Assembly (NCBI GenBank): GCA_017551865.1
Contig: JAFZKB010000030.1
Location: 305,858-369,857 of the forward strand
From: Clostridiales bacterium
Lineage (GTDB): Bacteria > Bacillota > Clostridia > Saccharofermentanales > Saccharofermentanaceae
Length of the DNA: 64,000 bases
Direction of reading: 5' to 3'
In this document: piece by piece, positions 53,399 through 62,792 of the stretch
Layout: the number at the start of each line of letters is the position of its first letter
Position numbering within the stretch: the first letter of the stretch is position 1
Notes under the pieces: model-generated
Seen by the model: only the letters and a program-made list of their open reading frames with translations
Databases searched by the model: none
What the model was told of the DNA's origin: nothing
Program-made: the position numbers and the translations under genes

Positions 53399-54336
53399 TG
53401 GTCTTTCGAAACATTTCGTTCTTTTTCGGAAGAAGCCTTTTCAGAAAGCGGAAGCAGGATCTCGATGATGAACAGATCCTCCTTTACTTCAGCCGTGATC
53501 GAACCGCCCATACGCTCGACAAGACCCTTGGCGATCGCCAGTCCCAGACCTGTGGAGGTGGAAGTCCTGGCCTTGTCGCCTTTGTAGAAACGGTCGAAGA
53601 TCTGATCGACCTCGATGATCTCACCCGGTTTTTTATCGTTGAAGCAGGAAAAATGCAGATAGTTCTCCTTCTTTTCCAGCGAAAGACCCAGCCGGCTCTG
53701 ACCGTGTTCCAGTGCGTTCTTAACAAGGTTCTGGATCACGCGGCGAAGCGCCACTTCATTGGCCACGATCATCAGGTCTTCTTCACAGAAATTCACATCC
53801 GGGGTCAGGCCTCTTTTTTCAAAATCCTCATAGAAAGCAAGGACCGTCTCACAGATGCACTGGCGCCCATCCATCGGGACCATAGCCAGTTCGTAGTTCT
53901 GATCCTGCATCTTCGTATATGTGAAAAGCTCTTCGAGAAGTTCCTTCAGGCTCGAGATACGGTTCTTGATGATCTGAAGATAATGCTCTTTTTCCTCAGT
54001 GGAATCCGTCATGACCAGAAGCTGGACATATCCGTCGAGAGACGTTAGCGGCGTCCTTATATCGTGCGACAGATTCGCTATGGCTTCTTTGAGGTTGTTT
54101 TCATTCTTCTCGATTGCGATCCGTTCCTCCTGATACCGGTTACAGATCTCGTTGATGCGAAGCACCAGTTCATTTATCTCTTTATATGGGATCTCGGAAG
54201 TCAGACGCTGGTTGGAAGTATGTTTCTGCATCACTTCAAGCTGATGGCAGTTCTTCCGGATCTGCATGCGATAGTGAAAAAGCGCGATAAACAGCGCAAT
54301 CGCAATGATCGTTGCCAGAATCGCCCAGTAAAGCAT
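53395..54336 (-). CDS. Sensor histidine kinase with minimal sensor
   Basis: A 313-residue kinase. A single hydrophobic segment at the very N-terminus (residues 4-20) leaves essentially no outside loop, so it must sense within the membrane or through a partner. A coiled-coil linker leads to the dimerisation box NLSHDIRTPLTSLDGYVQLL with His91, and the ATPase has N-box NLVKNALEHG and G2-type GLGLAIAKGLVERM. It is the last gene of the response regulator-ABC operon, 26 bases after the third ATPase; it probably phosphorylates the regulator at 59014-59694. Confidence 0.93.
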   Translation of the reverse strand: MLYWAILATIIAIALFIALFHYRMQIRKNCHQLEVMQKHTSNQRLTSEIPYKEINELVLRINEICNRYQEERIAIEKNENNLKEAIANLSHDIRTPLTSLDGYVQLLVMTDSTEEKEHYLQIIKNRISSLKELLEELFTYTKMQDQNYELAMVPMDGRQCICETVLAFYEDFEKRGLTPDVNFCEEDLMIVANEVALRRVIQNLVKNALEHGQSRLGLSLEKKENYLHFSCFNDKKPGEIIEVDQIFDRFYKGDKARTSTSTGLGLAIAKGLVERMGGSITAEVKEDLFIIEILLPLSEKASSEKERNVSKDH

Positions 54337-54362
54337 CTGCTTCTCTCCTTTCTTCCCTTCGG

Positions 54363-55277
54363 TTATCTCTGTCTTGCCCCGCCGGTAATGGACAGATAGT
54401 AGTCCTCCAGCGCTTCGTTCTTGACGGAAATACCTAATGTCTTGATGTTATTCTTCGCCAGTTCCAGAACGATCTCGCCGCTCTCGTCGAGGCGCTCGAA
54501 GATCTGGATCAGGCTGTTGTCTAATACCTTATAGTCCTTAAATCCCATCTTTTCGATGATGGTCACTGCCGCGGTGGCATCACTCGGGCGGATCTCGATC
54601 CGCTCGCTGCATCTTTGAAGCAGTTCCTGATGCGTAAATTCATCGATAAGCTGGCCGTTGTGGATGATGCCGTATCTCGTCGCGATCTTGGACAGCTCCT
54701 CAAGGATATGCGAAGAGATCAGGATCGTGATGTTTCTTTCGGAATTGAGCCGTAAGATCAGATCGCGGATCTCCACAATGCCTTGCGGATCGAGGCCGTT
54801 GATCGGCTCATCCAGCAAAAGAAGGTCCGGGTGTCCGACCAGCGAGAGTGCGATGCCAAGGCGCTGTTTCATACCCATCGAAAAACGCTTGACGGGAAGT
54901 TTTCCCACGCCTTCCAGGCCCACTTCGCAAAGAAGCTCGTTAAGAAAACTATCGTCGTTCATGCCCAGCATCAGGGCCTTGACTTTCATGTTCTCAAATG
55001 CGGACAGATTCAGAAGAAGTCCCGGACTTTCGATCAGCACGCCGATTCGGTCACGCATATGCGCCGTCTTTTTTTCCGATTCTCCGAATATGCGGAAAGA
55101 ACCTTCCGTCGGATGCGCAAGTCCTGCCAGCATCTTAAGAAGCGTCGTCTTACCGGCGGCATTTCTTCCGATCAGGCCGTAGATCTCGCCCTGCTTAAGT
55201 TTGATGGACACATGATCAACTGCTGTGATCGATCCATATACTTTGGTGATGTTATCTGTTTCCAGTAAATATTCCAC
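54363..55277 (-). CDS. ABC transporter ATPase (third of three, BcrA/LanF-like)
   Basis: A 304-residue ATPase. Walker A GRNAAGKTT (Ala where the other two have Gly), signature FSMGMKQRLGIAL, Walker B LLLDEPINGLD, and a C-terminal DxxD-free tail LELAKNNIKTLGI. It starts at GTG (55277), the codon with AAGGAG five bases before it, in a transcript that crosses a strong hairpin. Unlike the two upstream ATPases it has no permease gene of its own; the kinase follows it. Paralogous to 56224 and 58087. Confidence 0.92.
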   Translation of the reverse strand: MEYLLETDNITKVYGSITAVDHVSIKLKQGEIYGLIGRNAAGKTTLLKMLAGLAHPTEGSFRIFGESEKKTAHMRDRIGVLIESPGLLLNLSAFENMKVKALMLGMNDDSFLNELLCEVGLEGVGKLPVKRFSMGMKQRLGIALSLVGHPDLLLLDEPINGLDPQGIVEIRDLILRLNSERNITILISSHILEELSKIATRYGIIHNGQLIDEFTHQELLQRCSERIEIRPSDATAAVTIIEKMGFKDYKVLDNSLIQIFERLDESGEIVLELAKNNIKTLGISVKNEALEDYYLSITGGARQR

Positions 55278-55349
55278 GTTTGCTCCTTCAGGTAAGATCC
55301 CGCATAAAGTCCTCTCGAACAATTATAATGCAAGCCTCCGGAAATTGGA

Positions 55350-55391
55350 AATAGAACCCTGTCCCGGGGGTAGTGGGACAGGCATTCTATT
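55350..55391 (-). promoter_or_regulatory. Strong hairpin between the second permease and the third ATPase
   Basis: AATAGAA (55350-55356) pairs with TTCTATT (55385-55391), and CCTGTCCC (55358-55365) with GGGACAGG (55375-55382), with a loop rich in G. No U-tract follows on either strand, so attenuation or mRNA-stability control is likelier than termination. Confidence 0.65.
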
Positions 55392-55430
55392 CCAAGCTAA
55401 GAGGGTATTATGTTACGAGGGTCATTCAAA

Positions 55431-56231
55431 TTACTTAACATCTCTTCTCTGCTGAAGGATCATGCTGCCGCCTACAGTAAGAACAATGTATGCCACAGAG
55501 ATCAGGACGAAGATCATGATCGCCTTTGCACCGGCACTCTCATGGTTAAAGCTGAAATACACGCTGTCGTAGAAGATATCTGTCGGCAGGACCTTCGGGT
55601 TGGAGATGAACTTCTTTACGAGCATATCGAGAAGCATCTCGATCAGGTTCAGGATTCCCAGAGAAATGATCAGGGAGGCTACGACACCGCCCACAGAGCT
55701 GTTGAAGAGCGTGGTGAAGAAGAAGAAGATCGCGGAGAATGCTACTGCACCAAGATACATAAGTCCCAAAGACTTGAGCATCGGAGCAACTGCGCCGAAA
55801 GCGAAATTGTCGATGAACAGTGCACAAAGTCCGAGCATGATTGCATAGCCGATCAAAATAAGGCATGTCATGCCGATCACTGCGGAGATCCATCTGGCCA
55901 GTGTCTGCTTCCATCTGTTCTTGGTGATGCCGATGATGTTCTTATCAAATCCGGCCTTGTGCTCGGCGTTGACAAAGAGTACCACGAAGATCGCCAGGAT
56001 CAAAAGGATATTGCTGTTCTGAAGGAAGGTCGATACTGACTGTACACCATCGAGTGTCTTAAATCCGAGTGAGGAAGATCCGCTTCCGTCAAACAGATTG
56101 AACGGGTCATCCAGGAACATCTTCAGCGAACCAAACTGCATAAAACCGAAAACTGCGATGACGATAGCCATTACCCAAGTGGATACCGCACGGCTCATGC
56201 GGTACAGGTTCATTTTGATCAGATTAATCAT
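55431..56231 (-). CDS. ABC-2-type permease (second)
   Basis: A 266-residue permease with about six hydrophobic segments, no signal peptide and ABC-2-type composition (SRAVSTWVMAIVIAVFGF at the start, VVLFVNAEHKAGFDKNIIG in the first loop). It overlaps the upstream ATPase by 8 bases and is followed by the hairpin. The first residues resemble the 57246 permease (both MxRVSKATSTWVM-like), so the two are related by duplication. Confidence 0.9.
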   Translation of the reverse strand: MINLIKMNLYRMSRAVSTWVMAIVIAVFGFMQFGSLKMFLDDPFNLFDGSGSSSLGFKTLDGVQSVSTFLQNSNILLILAIFVVLFVNAEHKAGFDKNIIGITKNRWKQTLARWISAVIGMTCLILIGYAIMLGLCALFIDNFAFGAVAPMLKSLGLMYLGAVAFSAIFFFFTTLFNSSVGGVVASLIISLGILNLIEMLLDMLVKKFISNPKVLPTDIFYDSVYFSFNHESAGAKAIMIFVLISVAYIVLTVGGSMILQQRRDVK

Positions 56232-57135
56232 TTTTGCTTCCTCCTGTGATCTGGAAGTAGTAGTCTTCCAGAGCTTCTGTCTTTACTGCGATCTCATTTG
56301 TCTGGATGTTTTCTCTGGCTAGTGCGATCGTGATGGCGCCGCCTTCATTTAATCTCTCATAGATATTGATGGCGTCATCCTTGACCTCGAGCTTCGAAAA
56401 GCCCATCATATTGAGCACTTCGAGAGTCTTTGCGATGTCGTTGGTACGCAGTTCGAGTCTCTCGCAGCACTTGCTGAAGAGTTCTTCTTTGCTCTCTTCT
56501 TCCAGAAGTTTACCTTCGTGGATAATGCCGTACTGTGTGGCTACCTTGGAAAGTTCATCGAGGATGTGGCTGGAGATCAGGATCGTGATCCCGCGGTCTT
56601 CGCAGAGGTGATGAAGGATACTTCTCATTTCCGCGATACCCTGCGGATCCAGACCGTTGATCGGTTCGTCCAGGATCAGGAGTTCCGGCTGATTGACAAG
56701 TGCCATCGCGATACCGAGGCGCTGCTTCATGCCGAGGGAGAATTGCTTTGCTTTCTTCTTACCGGTATCGGAAAGACCCACTTCAGAAAGAAGTCCTCTT
56801 AAGTAATTATCGTCCTTGATGCCGAGAGCGATCGCCTTCGTCTTTAAGTTCTGGAAAGCAGTCATGTTCGGGTAAAGACCGGGAGCTTCGATCAGGATGC
56901 CTACCTTCGGCATCATCTGCTCTGTTGTCTCCCCGTTTCTTCCGTGGATCTCAAAGGATCCGGAAGACGGACGGGAAAGACCGCCGATCATCTTCATCAA
57001 AGTGGTTTTGCCGGCACCGTTTCTGCCGATCAGACCATAGATGCCTCCGCGCTGTACGTGGATGGACACTTCGTTGGCTGCATTGTATTTGCCATACGTT
57101 TTGGTCAGTTCATTAGTCGTAAGAATGTAATCCAT
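56224..57135 (-). CDS. ABC transporter ATPase (second of three)
   Basis: A 303-residue ATPase: GRNGAGKTTLMKM (Walker A), FSLGMKQRLGIAMALV (signature), LLILDEPINGLDPQGI (Walker B), and a C-terminal stretch ending EALEDYYFQITGG. It resembles BcrA/LanF ATPases of peptide-antibiotic exporters. It has AAGGAGGAG before the ATG. It overlaps the permease by 8 bases, marking a tight pair. Confidence 0.93.
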   Translation of the reverse strand: MDYILTTNELTKTYGKYNAANEVSIHVQRGGIYGLIGRNGAGKTTLMKMIGGLSRPSSGSFEIHGRNGETTEQMMPKVGILIEAPGLYPNMTAFQNLKTKAIALGIKDDNYLRGLLSEVGLSDTGKKKAKQFSLGMKQRLGIAMALVNQPELLILDEPINGLDPQGIAEMRSILHHLCEDRGITILISSHILDELSKVATQYGIIHEGKLLEEESKEELFSKCCERLELRTNDIAKTLEVLNMMGFSKLEVKDDAINIYERLNEGGAITIALARENIQTNEIAVKTEALEDYYFQITGGSKND

Positions 57136-57245
57136 TGTTGTCTCCTCCTTTTGCTTACAGATTCATTCTAGAAAATAAATCCTAATCAATCGCCAAGGAG
57201 AAGTTTAGTATTCAACAAGAATTGTTTAAGAAAAGGTTAAGTAGT

Positions 57246-58094
57246 TCAGGTACGGACATCCTTCTTTTCCGCAAAATAGATCGTAAGGCCTAAAGCCAGC
57301 GCCAGATAGACCAAAGAGACGATCACGGTCCTGATCTGATCGCCTGCGCCCATGCTGCCTTTATAGGAAACAAATACATTATCCAGGCAGAAGTCCGAGA
57401 TGCGGAAATAAGATGCGGTCCCTGCCATGACCTCTGTCATTTCTTTTGCGGAAGCTCCGCCAATCCTTGCGATCAGAAGATCCACAAGTCTTTCACCAGT
57501 AACAAAGATACCGGTCGCGATCAATATTCCCATGATCATACCCGCCGCCGGGCTTTTAAGAAGCGAAGTGATAAAGAAGACCATGGTGCAAAGCGAGATC
57601 AGGCAGAGATACCCTACGAAAAAGCCGAGAATAAACTCATCCCAACCTTCCGGGCGGAAAGGACGAAGGAAAAGTGCAGAAGATAAAAGGCCGAAACCCG
57701 AGCAGACAATATATACGCCGCTTATGCAGGTCACCATCGCCAGCCATTTTCCCATAATAAGCTCTGTTTTCTTTTTGAAAAGGCAGTAGGTGTTCTTGGC
57801 AAAGCCCCATGTAAAATCGCAATTGGTCAGGATCACGCAGAAGATCGCGATCAGGATAAGAAGAGCATCGTTGCTCTGAATAAACAGATAAAGGGTGTCC
57901 GACGGATAAAGACGGATCCCTTCACCATTCATGGAAATAGAAATCGCTTCCGCCATGAACGTAAGCGGATTGTTATAGATGAAAATGAAAAGTCCCAGTG
58001 ACAAAAGCATGAATGCGGCCAGAACAATGCCCATGACCCATGTCGATGTGGCTTTGGAAACACGATACATATGCATACGGAAGATATTAAACAT
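57246..58094 (-). CDS. ABC-2-type permease (first)
   Basis: A 282-residue permease with six to seven hydrophobic segments (VMGIVLAAFMLLSLGLFIF to LVYLALALGLTIYFAEKK). The ATG at 58094 has GGAGG 8 bases upstream; a GTG three codons earlier is less likely. It overlaps the preceding ATPase by 8 bases. Related to the 55431 permease. Possible substrates: peptide antibiotics or lantibiotics, as inferred from the operon type. Confidence 0.9.
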   Translation of the reverse strand: MFNIFRMHMYRVSKATSTWVMGIVLAAFMLLSLGLFIFIYNNPLTFMAEAISISMNGEGIRLYPSDTLYLFIQSNDALLILIAIFCVILTNCDFTWGFAKNTYCLFKKKTELIMGKWLAMVTCISGVYIVCSGFGLLSSALFLRPFRPEGWDEFILGFFVGYLCLISLCTMVFFITSLLKSPAAGMIMGILIATGIFVTGERLVDLLIARIGGASAKEMTEVMAGTASYFRISDFCLDNVFVSYKGSMGAGDQIRTVIVSLVYLALALGLTIYFAEKKDVRT

Positions 58095-58998
58095 TCGGAA
58101 CACCTCCTGTCAGACGGAAGTAATAGTCTTCGAGGGACTGTCCTTCGATCCTCATCTCCAGCGTCTGAATATTCTGCTGGGCTAGAGCCAGAGAGATCTG
58201 ACCGCCTTCTTCCACCCGATCATGGATCTCGAAGTGGTCGCCCGCATCCCTGTAATTCACGATACCTAAAGAAGTGAATACTTCGGCGGATTTTGCCGGA
58301 TCACTCGTCTTCAGGAAAAGATACGGCCGGCAGCGGGACGCTAGTTCTTCGTTCGTTGCCTCGTCGAGGAGCACGCCTTCGTGGATGATACCGTAGCGGT
58401 CAGCTACCTTCGAGAGTTCTTCGAGGATGTGACTCGAGATAATGATCGAGATATGTCTTTCCTTGCAGAGTCTGTGGATGAGATTTCTCACTTCCGCGAT
58501 ACCCTGCGGGTCGAGGCCGTTGATTGGCTCATCGAGAAGGAGAAGTTCCGGCGAATTGACCATGGCGATGGCAATACCGAGACGCTGGCGCATACCTAAG
58601 GAAAAATACTTCACGGGCTTTTTCCCGACGTTGGGAAGTCCGACAAAGTTCAGAAGATCGTTGAGATAGGCGTCATTTTTTACGCCGCAGGCAATGGCCC
58701 GGGCCTTGAGATTACGGAAAGCGGAAAGATTCTGAAAGACGCCCGGATCTTCGATCAGGACACCGATCTTCTTCATCATGTCATCAAAAGATTCTCCATT
58801 GGCACCGATGATCGAGTAGGTGCCGGATGTCGGATGAGCGAGCCCCGCGATCATCTTAAGAAGTGTCGTCTTGCCGGCTCCGTTTCTACCGATCAGGCCA
58901 TATACCTCGCCTCTTTCCACATGGATCGAGACATTGTTTACGGCATTTTTGCTTCCATACGTCTTCGTGATTTTATCCGTCGTAAGGATAAGGCTCAT
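58087..58998 (-). CDS. ABC transporter ATPase (first of three)
   Basis: A 303-residue ATPase: GRNGAGKTTLLKM, FSLGMRQRLGIAIAMV, LLLLDEPINGLDPQGI, ending QSLEDYYFRLTGG. Together with 57246 it forms the first ATPase-permease pair, right behind the response regulator gene. The start carries AAAGGAG. Confidence 0.93.
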   Translation of the reverse strand: MSLILTTDKITKTYGSKNAVNNVSIHVERGEVYGLIGRNGAGKTTLLKMIAGLAHPTSGTYSIIGANGESFDDMMKKIGVLIEDPGVFQNLSAFRNLKARAIACGVKNDAYLNDLLNFVGLPNVGKKPVKYFSLGMRQRLGIAIAMVNSPELLLLDEPINGLDPQGIAEVRNLIHRLCKERHISIIISSHILEELSKVADRYGIIHEGVLLDEATNEELASRCRPYLFLKTSDPAKSAEVFTSLGIVNYRDAGDHFEIHDRVEEGGQISLALAQQNIQTLEMRIEGQSLEDYYFRLTGGVPNV

Positions 58999-59013
58999 TT
59001 TACACTCACTCCT

Positions 59014-59694
59014 TTATTTTGCGAGTTTATATCCGATCCCCCATACCGTTTCGATAAATTCGGTATCTGTAAACTCTTTTAATTTCTTTCTTATATTACT
59101 GATATGCACATTGATGGTCTTATCTTCACCGATATAGATCTCATTCCATGCGCAGTCGTAGATATCCTGCTTCGTGAAGACACGCTTCGGGTGCGATACC
59201 AAAAGCGCGAGGATCTGGAATTCTCTTTTCGTCAGCTGCACTTCCTGATCGTTGACCATTACAGTAAAAGACGTCTCATCGAGTGTCAGTTCCTTATATG
59301 TGAGCTGTCCTCCGGTCGCTTCCCCGCTCTTCTGGGAAACACGGCGGATCTGTACAGCCACTCTCGCCAGAAGCTCCGGGATCTCAAAAGGCTTCGTGAT
59401 ATAGTCTTCCGCGCCGGTCGTCAGCATCTGCACTTTTGTGTCCATCTCATCTTTTGCGGATACGACGATGACCGGCGTATCCTTGATCGCCTTCATCTTC
59501 GGGAAAAGCTCATCTCCGCAAAGTCCCGGCAGCATCATGTCCATCAGGACCAGATCATAATCTTCTTTTTCATAATAAAGGAGGGCCTCCGTACCGGAGA
59601 ATGCCTGCTTGCACTCGTAGCCCGCCTTCTTCAACGCATCTGCCATCAGATGGTTGATCTCTGTATTGTCCTCAATGATTAAAATCTTCTTCAT
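59014..59694 (-). CDS. OmpR-family response regulator
   Basis: A 226-residue regulator: a receiver domain with Asp52 (LVLMDMMLPG) as phosphorylation site and the KPF loop, then a winged-helix DNA-binding domain (VQLTKREFQILALLVSHPKR, and INVHISNIRKKLKE). It heads the transporter-kinase operon. Only a weak extended -10 (TGGTATGAT) is found upstream, fitting autoregulation. Partner kinase: 53395-54336. Confidence 0.95.
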   Translation of the reverse strand: MKKILIIEDNTEINHLMADALKKAGYECKQAFSGTEALLYYEKEDYDLVLMDMMLPGLCGDELFPKMKAIKDTPVIVVSAKDEMDTKVQMLTTGAEDYITKPFEIPELLARVAVQIRRVSQKSGEATGGQLTYKELTLDETSFTVMVNDQEVQLTKREFQILALLVSHPKRVFTKQDIYDCAWNEIYIGEDKTINVHISNIRKKLKEFTDTEFIETVWGIGYKLAK

Positions 59695-59724
59695 ATGCTA
59701 TACCCTCATTTATTCACTTTTTTA

Positions 59725-59733
59725 ATCATACCA
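59725..59733 (-). promoter_or_regulatory. Candidate promoter of the response regulator-ABC operon
   Basis: Extended -10 TGGTATGAT on the minus strand, with no good -35, about 31 bases before the start. Suits a promoter needing activation by its own response regulator. Confidence 0.4.
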
Positions 59734-59781
59734 TACTTTTGCGTAATATGACTTTTCTGATAGGAAAAACCATGGTATTGG

Positions 59782-59790
59782 TGGTATACT
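59782..59790 (+). promoter_or_regulatory. Candidate promoter of the phosphatase gene
   Basis: Extended -10 TGGTATACT, 27 bases before the ATG. No -35 match. Divergent to the response regulator promoter. Confidence 0.4.
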
Positions 59791-59817
59791 TCGTAGGAAA
59801 GAAAGGCAGGAACACAT

Positions 59818-60555
59818 ATGCAGTTTGAGGAAAGCACCGGAAGGCTTCTGATGCCGGGTCTGTTTAACACCCGGGATCTGGGAGGAATGAAGACAAAAAG
59901 CGGGGAAATGACCGCATTTCACCATCTCATCCGTTCTGATGCTCTCGACCATCTGGAGGAGCCATATATCACCGAACTTTCTTCCTTCGGAGTATCCGTA
60001 GTCATTGACCTTCGTTCCCAAGAGGAAGCAGAAGCTCATCCGGATACGCTCCGGGACGATCCGCGCTTTACCTACTACAACATACCTCTTCTTCGCGTGA
60101 ATGCGGATGATATGAATAATCAGGTCATTTCTGACTGCATCAATTCTACTCTCGGAGATCTTTATATCTGGATGTTTCAAAACAGCAGACCCTACTTCGC
60201 CGAGGTCATGAGAACGATCCTTCAGGAAAAGGACAATACCATCCTTTTCCATTGCGCGCACGGCAAGGATCGGACCGGCCTGATCGCCACCATTTTCTAT
60301 CTTCTCTTAGGCGTGGACCGAAAGGATATTATCAGCAACTACGCCATCTCTTACACCTATGTAAAAGAACTCGTCGCCCCCCTGATCCGTAAAAGCGATC
60401 CGCGTGTGCATCATATCTACCGAAGCGATGCGAAAAACATGGAGAAGCTTCTTTCCTATCTTGATAAAGAATACGACGGGGATATAAGGAGATTTCTTTC
60501 GCAGTGCGGACTTTCCGGAGAAGAGATCGCTTCGCTTACTTCAATTCTCCTTTAA
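59818..60555 (+). CDS. Tyrosine/serine protein phosphatase (cysteine-based)
   Basis: A 245-residue cytosolic phosphatase with the CX5R loop HCAHGKDRTG that carries the catalytic Cys and Arg, preceded by NTRDLGGMKTKSGEM and VIDLRSQEEAE of the atypical (Y_phosphatase3/DSP-like) group. AAAGAAAGGCAGG precedes the ATG. Alone on its strand; its stop overlaps the convergent lipoprotein stop by 4 bases. Confidence 0.9.
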   Translation: MQFEESTGRLLMPGLFNTRDLGGMKTKSGEMTAFHHLIRSDALDHLEEPYITELSSFGVSVVIDLRSQEEAEAHPDTLRDDPRFTYYNIPLLRVNADDMNNQVISDCINSTLGDLYIWMFQNSRPYFAEVMRTILQEKDNTILFHCAHGKDRTGLIATIFYLLLGVDRKDIISNYAISYTYVKELVAPLIRKSDPRVHHIYRSDAKNMEKLLSYLDKEYDGDIRRFLSQCGLSGEEIASLTSILL

Positions 60556-61886
60556 GAACCTTCGTGAAGTCTGGAGAGGATCATGGTGTTGATTGGCACA
60601 CTGCCGTCTTTATTGGCATGATCTCTGTCGAGGTCAATGGTGAGCCGGTAAAGATCGTTATCGATCGAGAGCTCCAGTACAAATCCCGTCTCATCGGCAA
60701 ACGGATATCTCGTCAGGATATCCCATGAAGTCTGGTTGACACGAAGAGACGCGCCGATGCCTGTCACCTCGGAATTCCAGATACGGAAACGTGTATAGGT
60801 TCCCTCCCAGTCATCTTCACTGTGGTAAACACCATAGACCGTGATGGTAAAACCGCTGTAGCGGATAAGGATATTTCTTCTTCCGTTTTCGTTGTCAAAA
60901 GATCCGTCCATGACCGGACCGCACGAGATCGTGATCGGGTCTCCGAAAAGATTGGTAAGCTGGCTCGGAGCAGCATGCTCACCGATACGTACAGTACGGC
61001 GGCCTTTGTAATACAGATAGAGGTCGGCTGTGCGAAGCTCACTCTCGATCGGATCGACCACCGAGATCTTATCGTCCGAATCCGAACGGAAACGCACCTG
61101 TCTGGTGCTCGTCTGAAGCTGTGTATCGAGGACCTCCGGCTGGAGATAAACGAGGTTGGACGCATCGATCGAGATCATCTCATACTCACTGTACTTCGAC
61201 TTGACGTTATGAGAATAAAAACGGATCATCTCCCTGGCTTTTTCCTTCAGGACATCCCTGGACTCCGGAAGAGGTTCCGGCACTTCCGTAAACGAAAGAA
61301 GCGAGATGACGTCCGTGACATTTTCATTGGAATAGGCTTCGAAATAGTTGACAGAAAACGCATAGAGCTTCAGGCAGCTCAAGATCCAGGGGCGGCTCAA
61401 GTACACACTTCCGTCATCCATCGTCTGCAGATAGAAAAGAAGCGGAGTTCCTGACAATCTCTCCCCTGTCGTTGTGACCTGCACCGGGATACATCCCATG
61501 ATGAGTCTTCCATATTCTTCCGAATCATTGGAAAGCATGGCAGAAAGAAGATCGTTCTTCTCTTTTCCCTGCACAATATCGAAGGAGACCACGCGGCTGC
61601 TTCGAGGCATCATCTTCTGGAGAATGCGGATATATTCGTAATACTCGGAATAAGAAAGTCCGTCCCTCTGCTCTTCGGGGATCCGGTTAAAGTACTGTTC
61701 CGACTCATTGATATCCTGAATGGAGTCCACAACAAGACGTGCCAGTTCCGGCACATCGACCTTTTTCTTCTGAAACCTTGTACGGGAACAGGAAGTTAGT
61801 ACGGAGGCCATCAAACAGCAAACGATCAGAAGCGACCAGGATCGCACAGCAGAACGTCTATGCTTTTTTGAGGCAATACCCGTCAT
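60552..61886 (-). CDS. Lipoprotein of unknown function
   Basis: A 444-residue lipoprotein: basic start (KKHRRSAVR), hydrophobic segment, lipobox LTSC with Cys33. The mature part has no family I recognise; the C-terminal ~150 residues (residues ~290-430) look beta-rich with GFTITVYGVYHSEDDWEG and a final VLELSIDNDLYRLTIDLD. It starts at the base after the rlmB stop with TAATG overlap, so it is coupled to the rlmB-mrnC-cysS transcript. Confidence 0.8.
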   Translation of the reverse strand: MTGIASKKHRRSAVRSWSLLIVCCLMASVLTSCSRTRFQKKKVDVPELARLVVDSIQDINESEQYFNRIPEEQRDGLSYSEYYEYIRILQKMMPRSSRVVSFDIVQGKEKNDLLSAMLSNDSEEYGRLIMGCIPVQVTTTGERLSGTPLLFYLQTMDDGSVYLSRPWILSCLKLYAFSVNYFEAYSNENVTDVISLLSFTEVPEPLPESRDVLKEKAREMIRFYSHNVKSKYSEYEMISIDASNLVYLQPEVLDTQLQTSTRQVRFRSDSDDKISVVDPIESELRTADLYLYYKGRRTVRIGEHAAPSQLTNLFGDPITISCGPVMDGSFDNENGRRNILIRYSGFTITVYGVYHSEDDWEGTYTRFRIWNSEVTGIGASLRVNQTSWDILTRYPFADETGFVLELSIDNDLYRLTIDLDRDHANKDGSVPINTMILSRLHEGS

Positions 61887-62782
61887 TACGTCTGATCCTT
61901 TCTTCTCTGTCTGACTGCTTCAAAAACTACGATCCCCGCGGCAACGGCGGCATTTAAACTGTTTACGGATCCGGCCATCGGGATCGACAGCAGGAAGTCG
62001 CACTTTTCCCTAATGTTCTTATTCATGCCTTCGCCTTCACTTCCGATGACGATGGCCATCGGGCCGGACCAGACATCGTCGAAGTACTGGTTCGTCCCGT
62101 CTGCGTCTGTGCCTGCGATCCAGAATCCCTTCTCCTTCAGTTCCAGGATCGTTCTGGAAAGATTTGTGACACGGGCCACCGGAACATATTCGATTGCGCC
62201 GGCAGAGGCCTTGGCAACCATGGAATCCAGGCCGATGGAACGGTGCTGAGGGATAATCACTCCCGTAACACCGGCAGCATCTGCGATACGGAGGATCGAG
62301 CCCAGATTATAGGCATCCTTCAATTCATCGAGGATCAGAAGAAGCGGTGCTTCCCCTTTTTCTTCGGCGATCCTCAACATATCGTCGATCTCCACGTACT
62401 CGTGGCTTGCCGCCTGGGCGATCACACCCTGATGGTTATGCGTCTGGGACATGTCATCGAGATTGATCTTCGGCACTTCCATGATCGGGATCCGAAGATC
62501 CTTGGCCATGTTGATGATTCTTGCCAGCGTCGGATCCGGGCGGGCATTATCCGTTCTTTTCGCAACATAGAGCTTATTGATGGTACGACCGGCGCGCATA
62601 GCTTCCAGCACAGGATTTCTGCCCTCGATACGGTCATCGGTCGGCTCATTTTCCTGTGTTTTTGGAAGATTTCTGGAAAATGATTCCGCCGAAGGAAGGG
62701 CCTTGCGGTCCATTCCCATCGGCTTCTTACGATCATTTCTATTTTGTCTCGGGCCTTTCGGTCCCGGCATTTTCGGTCCCAT
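61886..62782 (-). CDS. rlmB: 23S rRNA (guanosine(2251)-2'-O)-methyltransferase RlmB (TrmH family)
   Basis: A SPOUT-type methyltransferase modifying G2251 of the peptidyl-transferase loop. 298 residues: a basic N-terminal tail (~50 residues) not present in the shortest homologues, RIEGRNPVLEAMRAGRTI as the substrate-binding domain, and the knot motifs LDELKDAYNLGSILRIADAAG, VIGSEGEGM and IPMAGSVNSLNAAVAAGIV. Gene order rlmB-mrnC-cysS is the same as in other Bacillota. Ribosome site AAGGAG. Confidence 0.94.
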   Translation of the reverse strand: MGPKMPGPKGPRQNRNDRKKPMGMDRKALPSAESFSRNLPKTQENEPTDDRIEGRNPVLEAMRAGRTINKLYVAKRTDNARPDPTLARIINMAKDLRIPIMEVPKINLDDMSQTHNHQGVIAQAASHEYVEIDDMLRIAEEKGEAPLLLILDELKDAYNLGSILRIADAAGVTGVIIPQHRSIGLDSMVAKASAGAIEYVPVARVTNLSRTILELKEKGFWIAGTDADGTNQYFDDVWSGPMAIVIGSEGEGMNKNIREKCDFLLSIPMAGSVNSLNAAVAAGIVVFEAVRQRRKDQT

Positions 62783-62792
62783 CGAACTCTCC

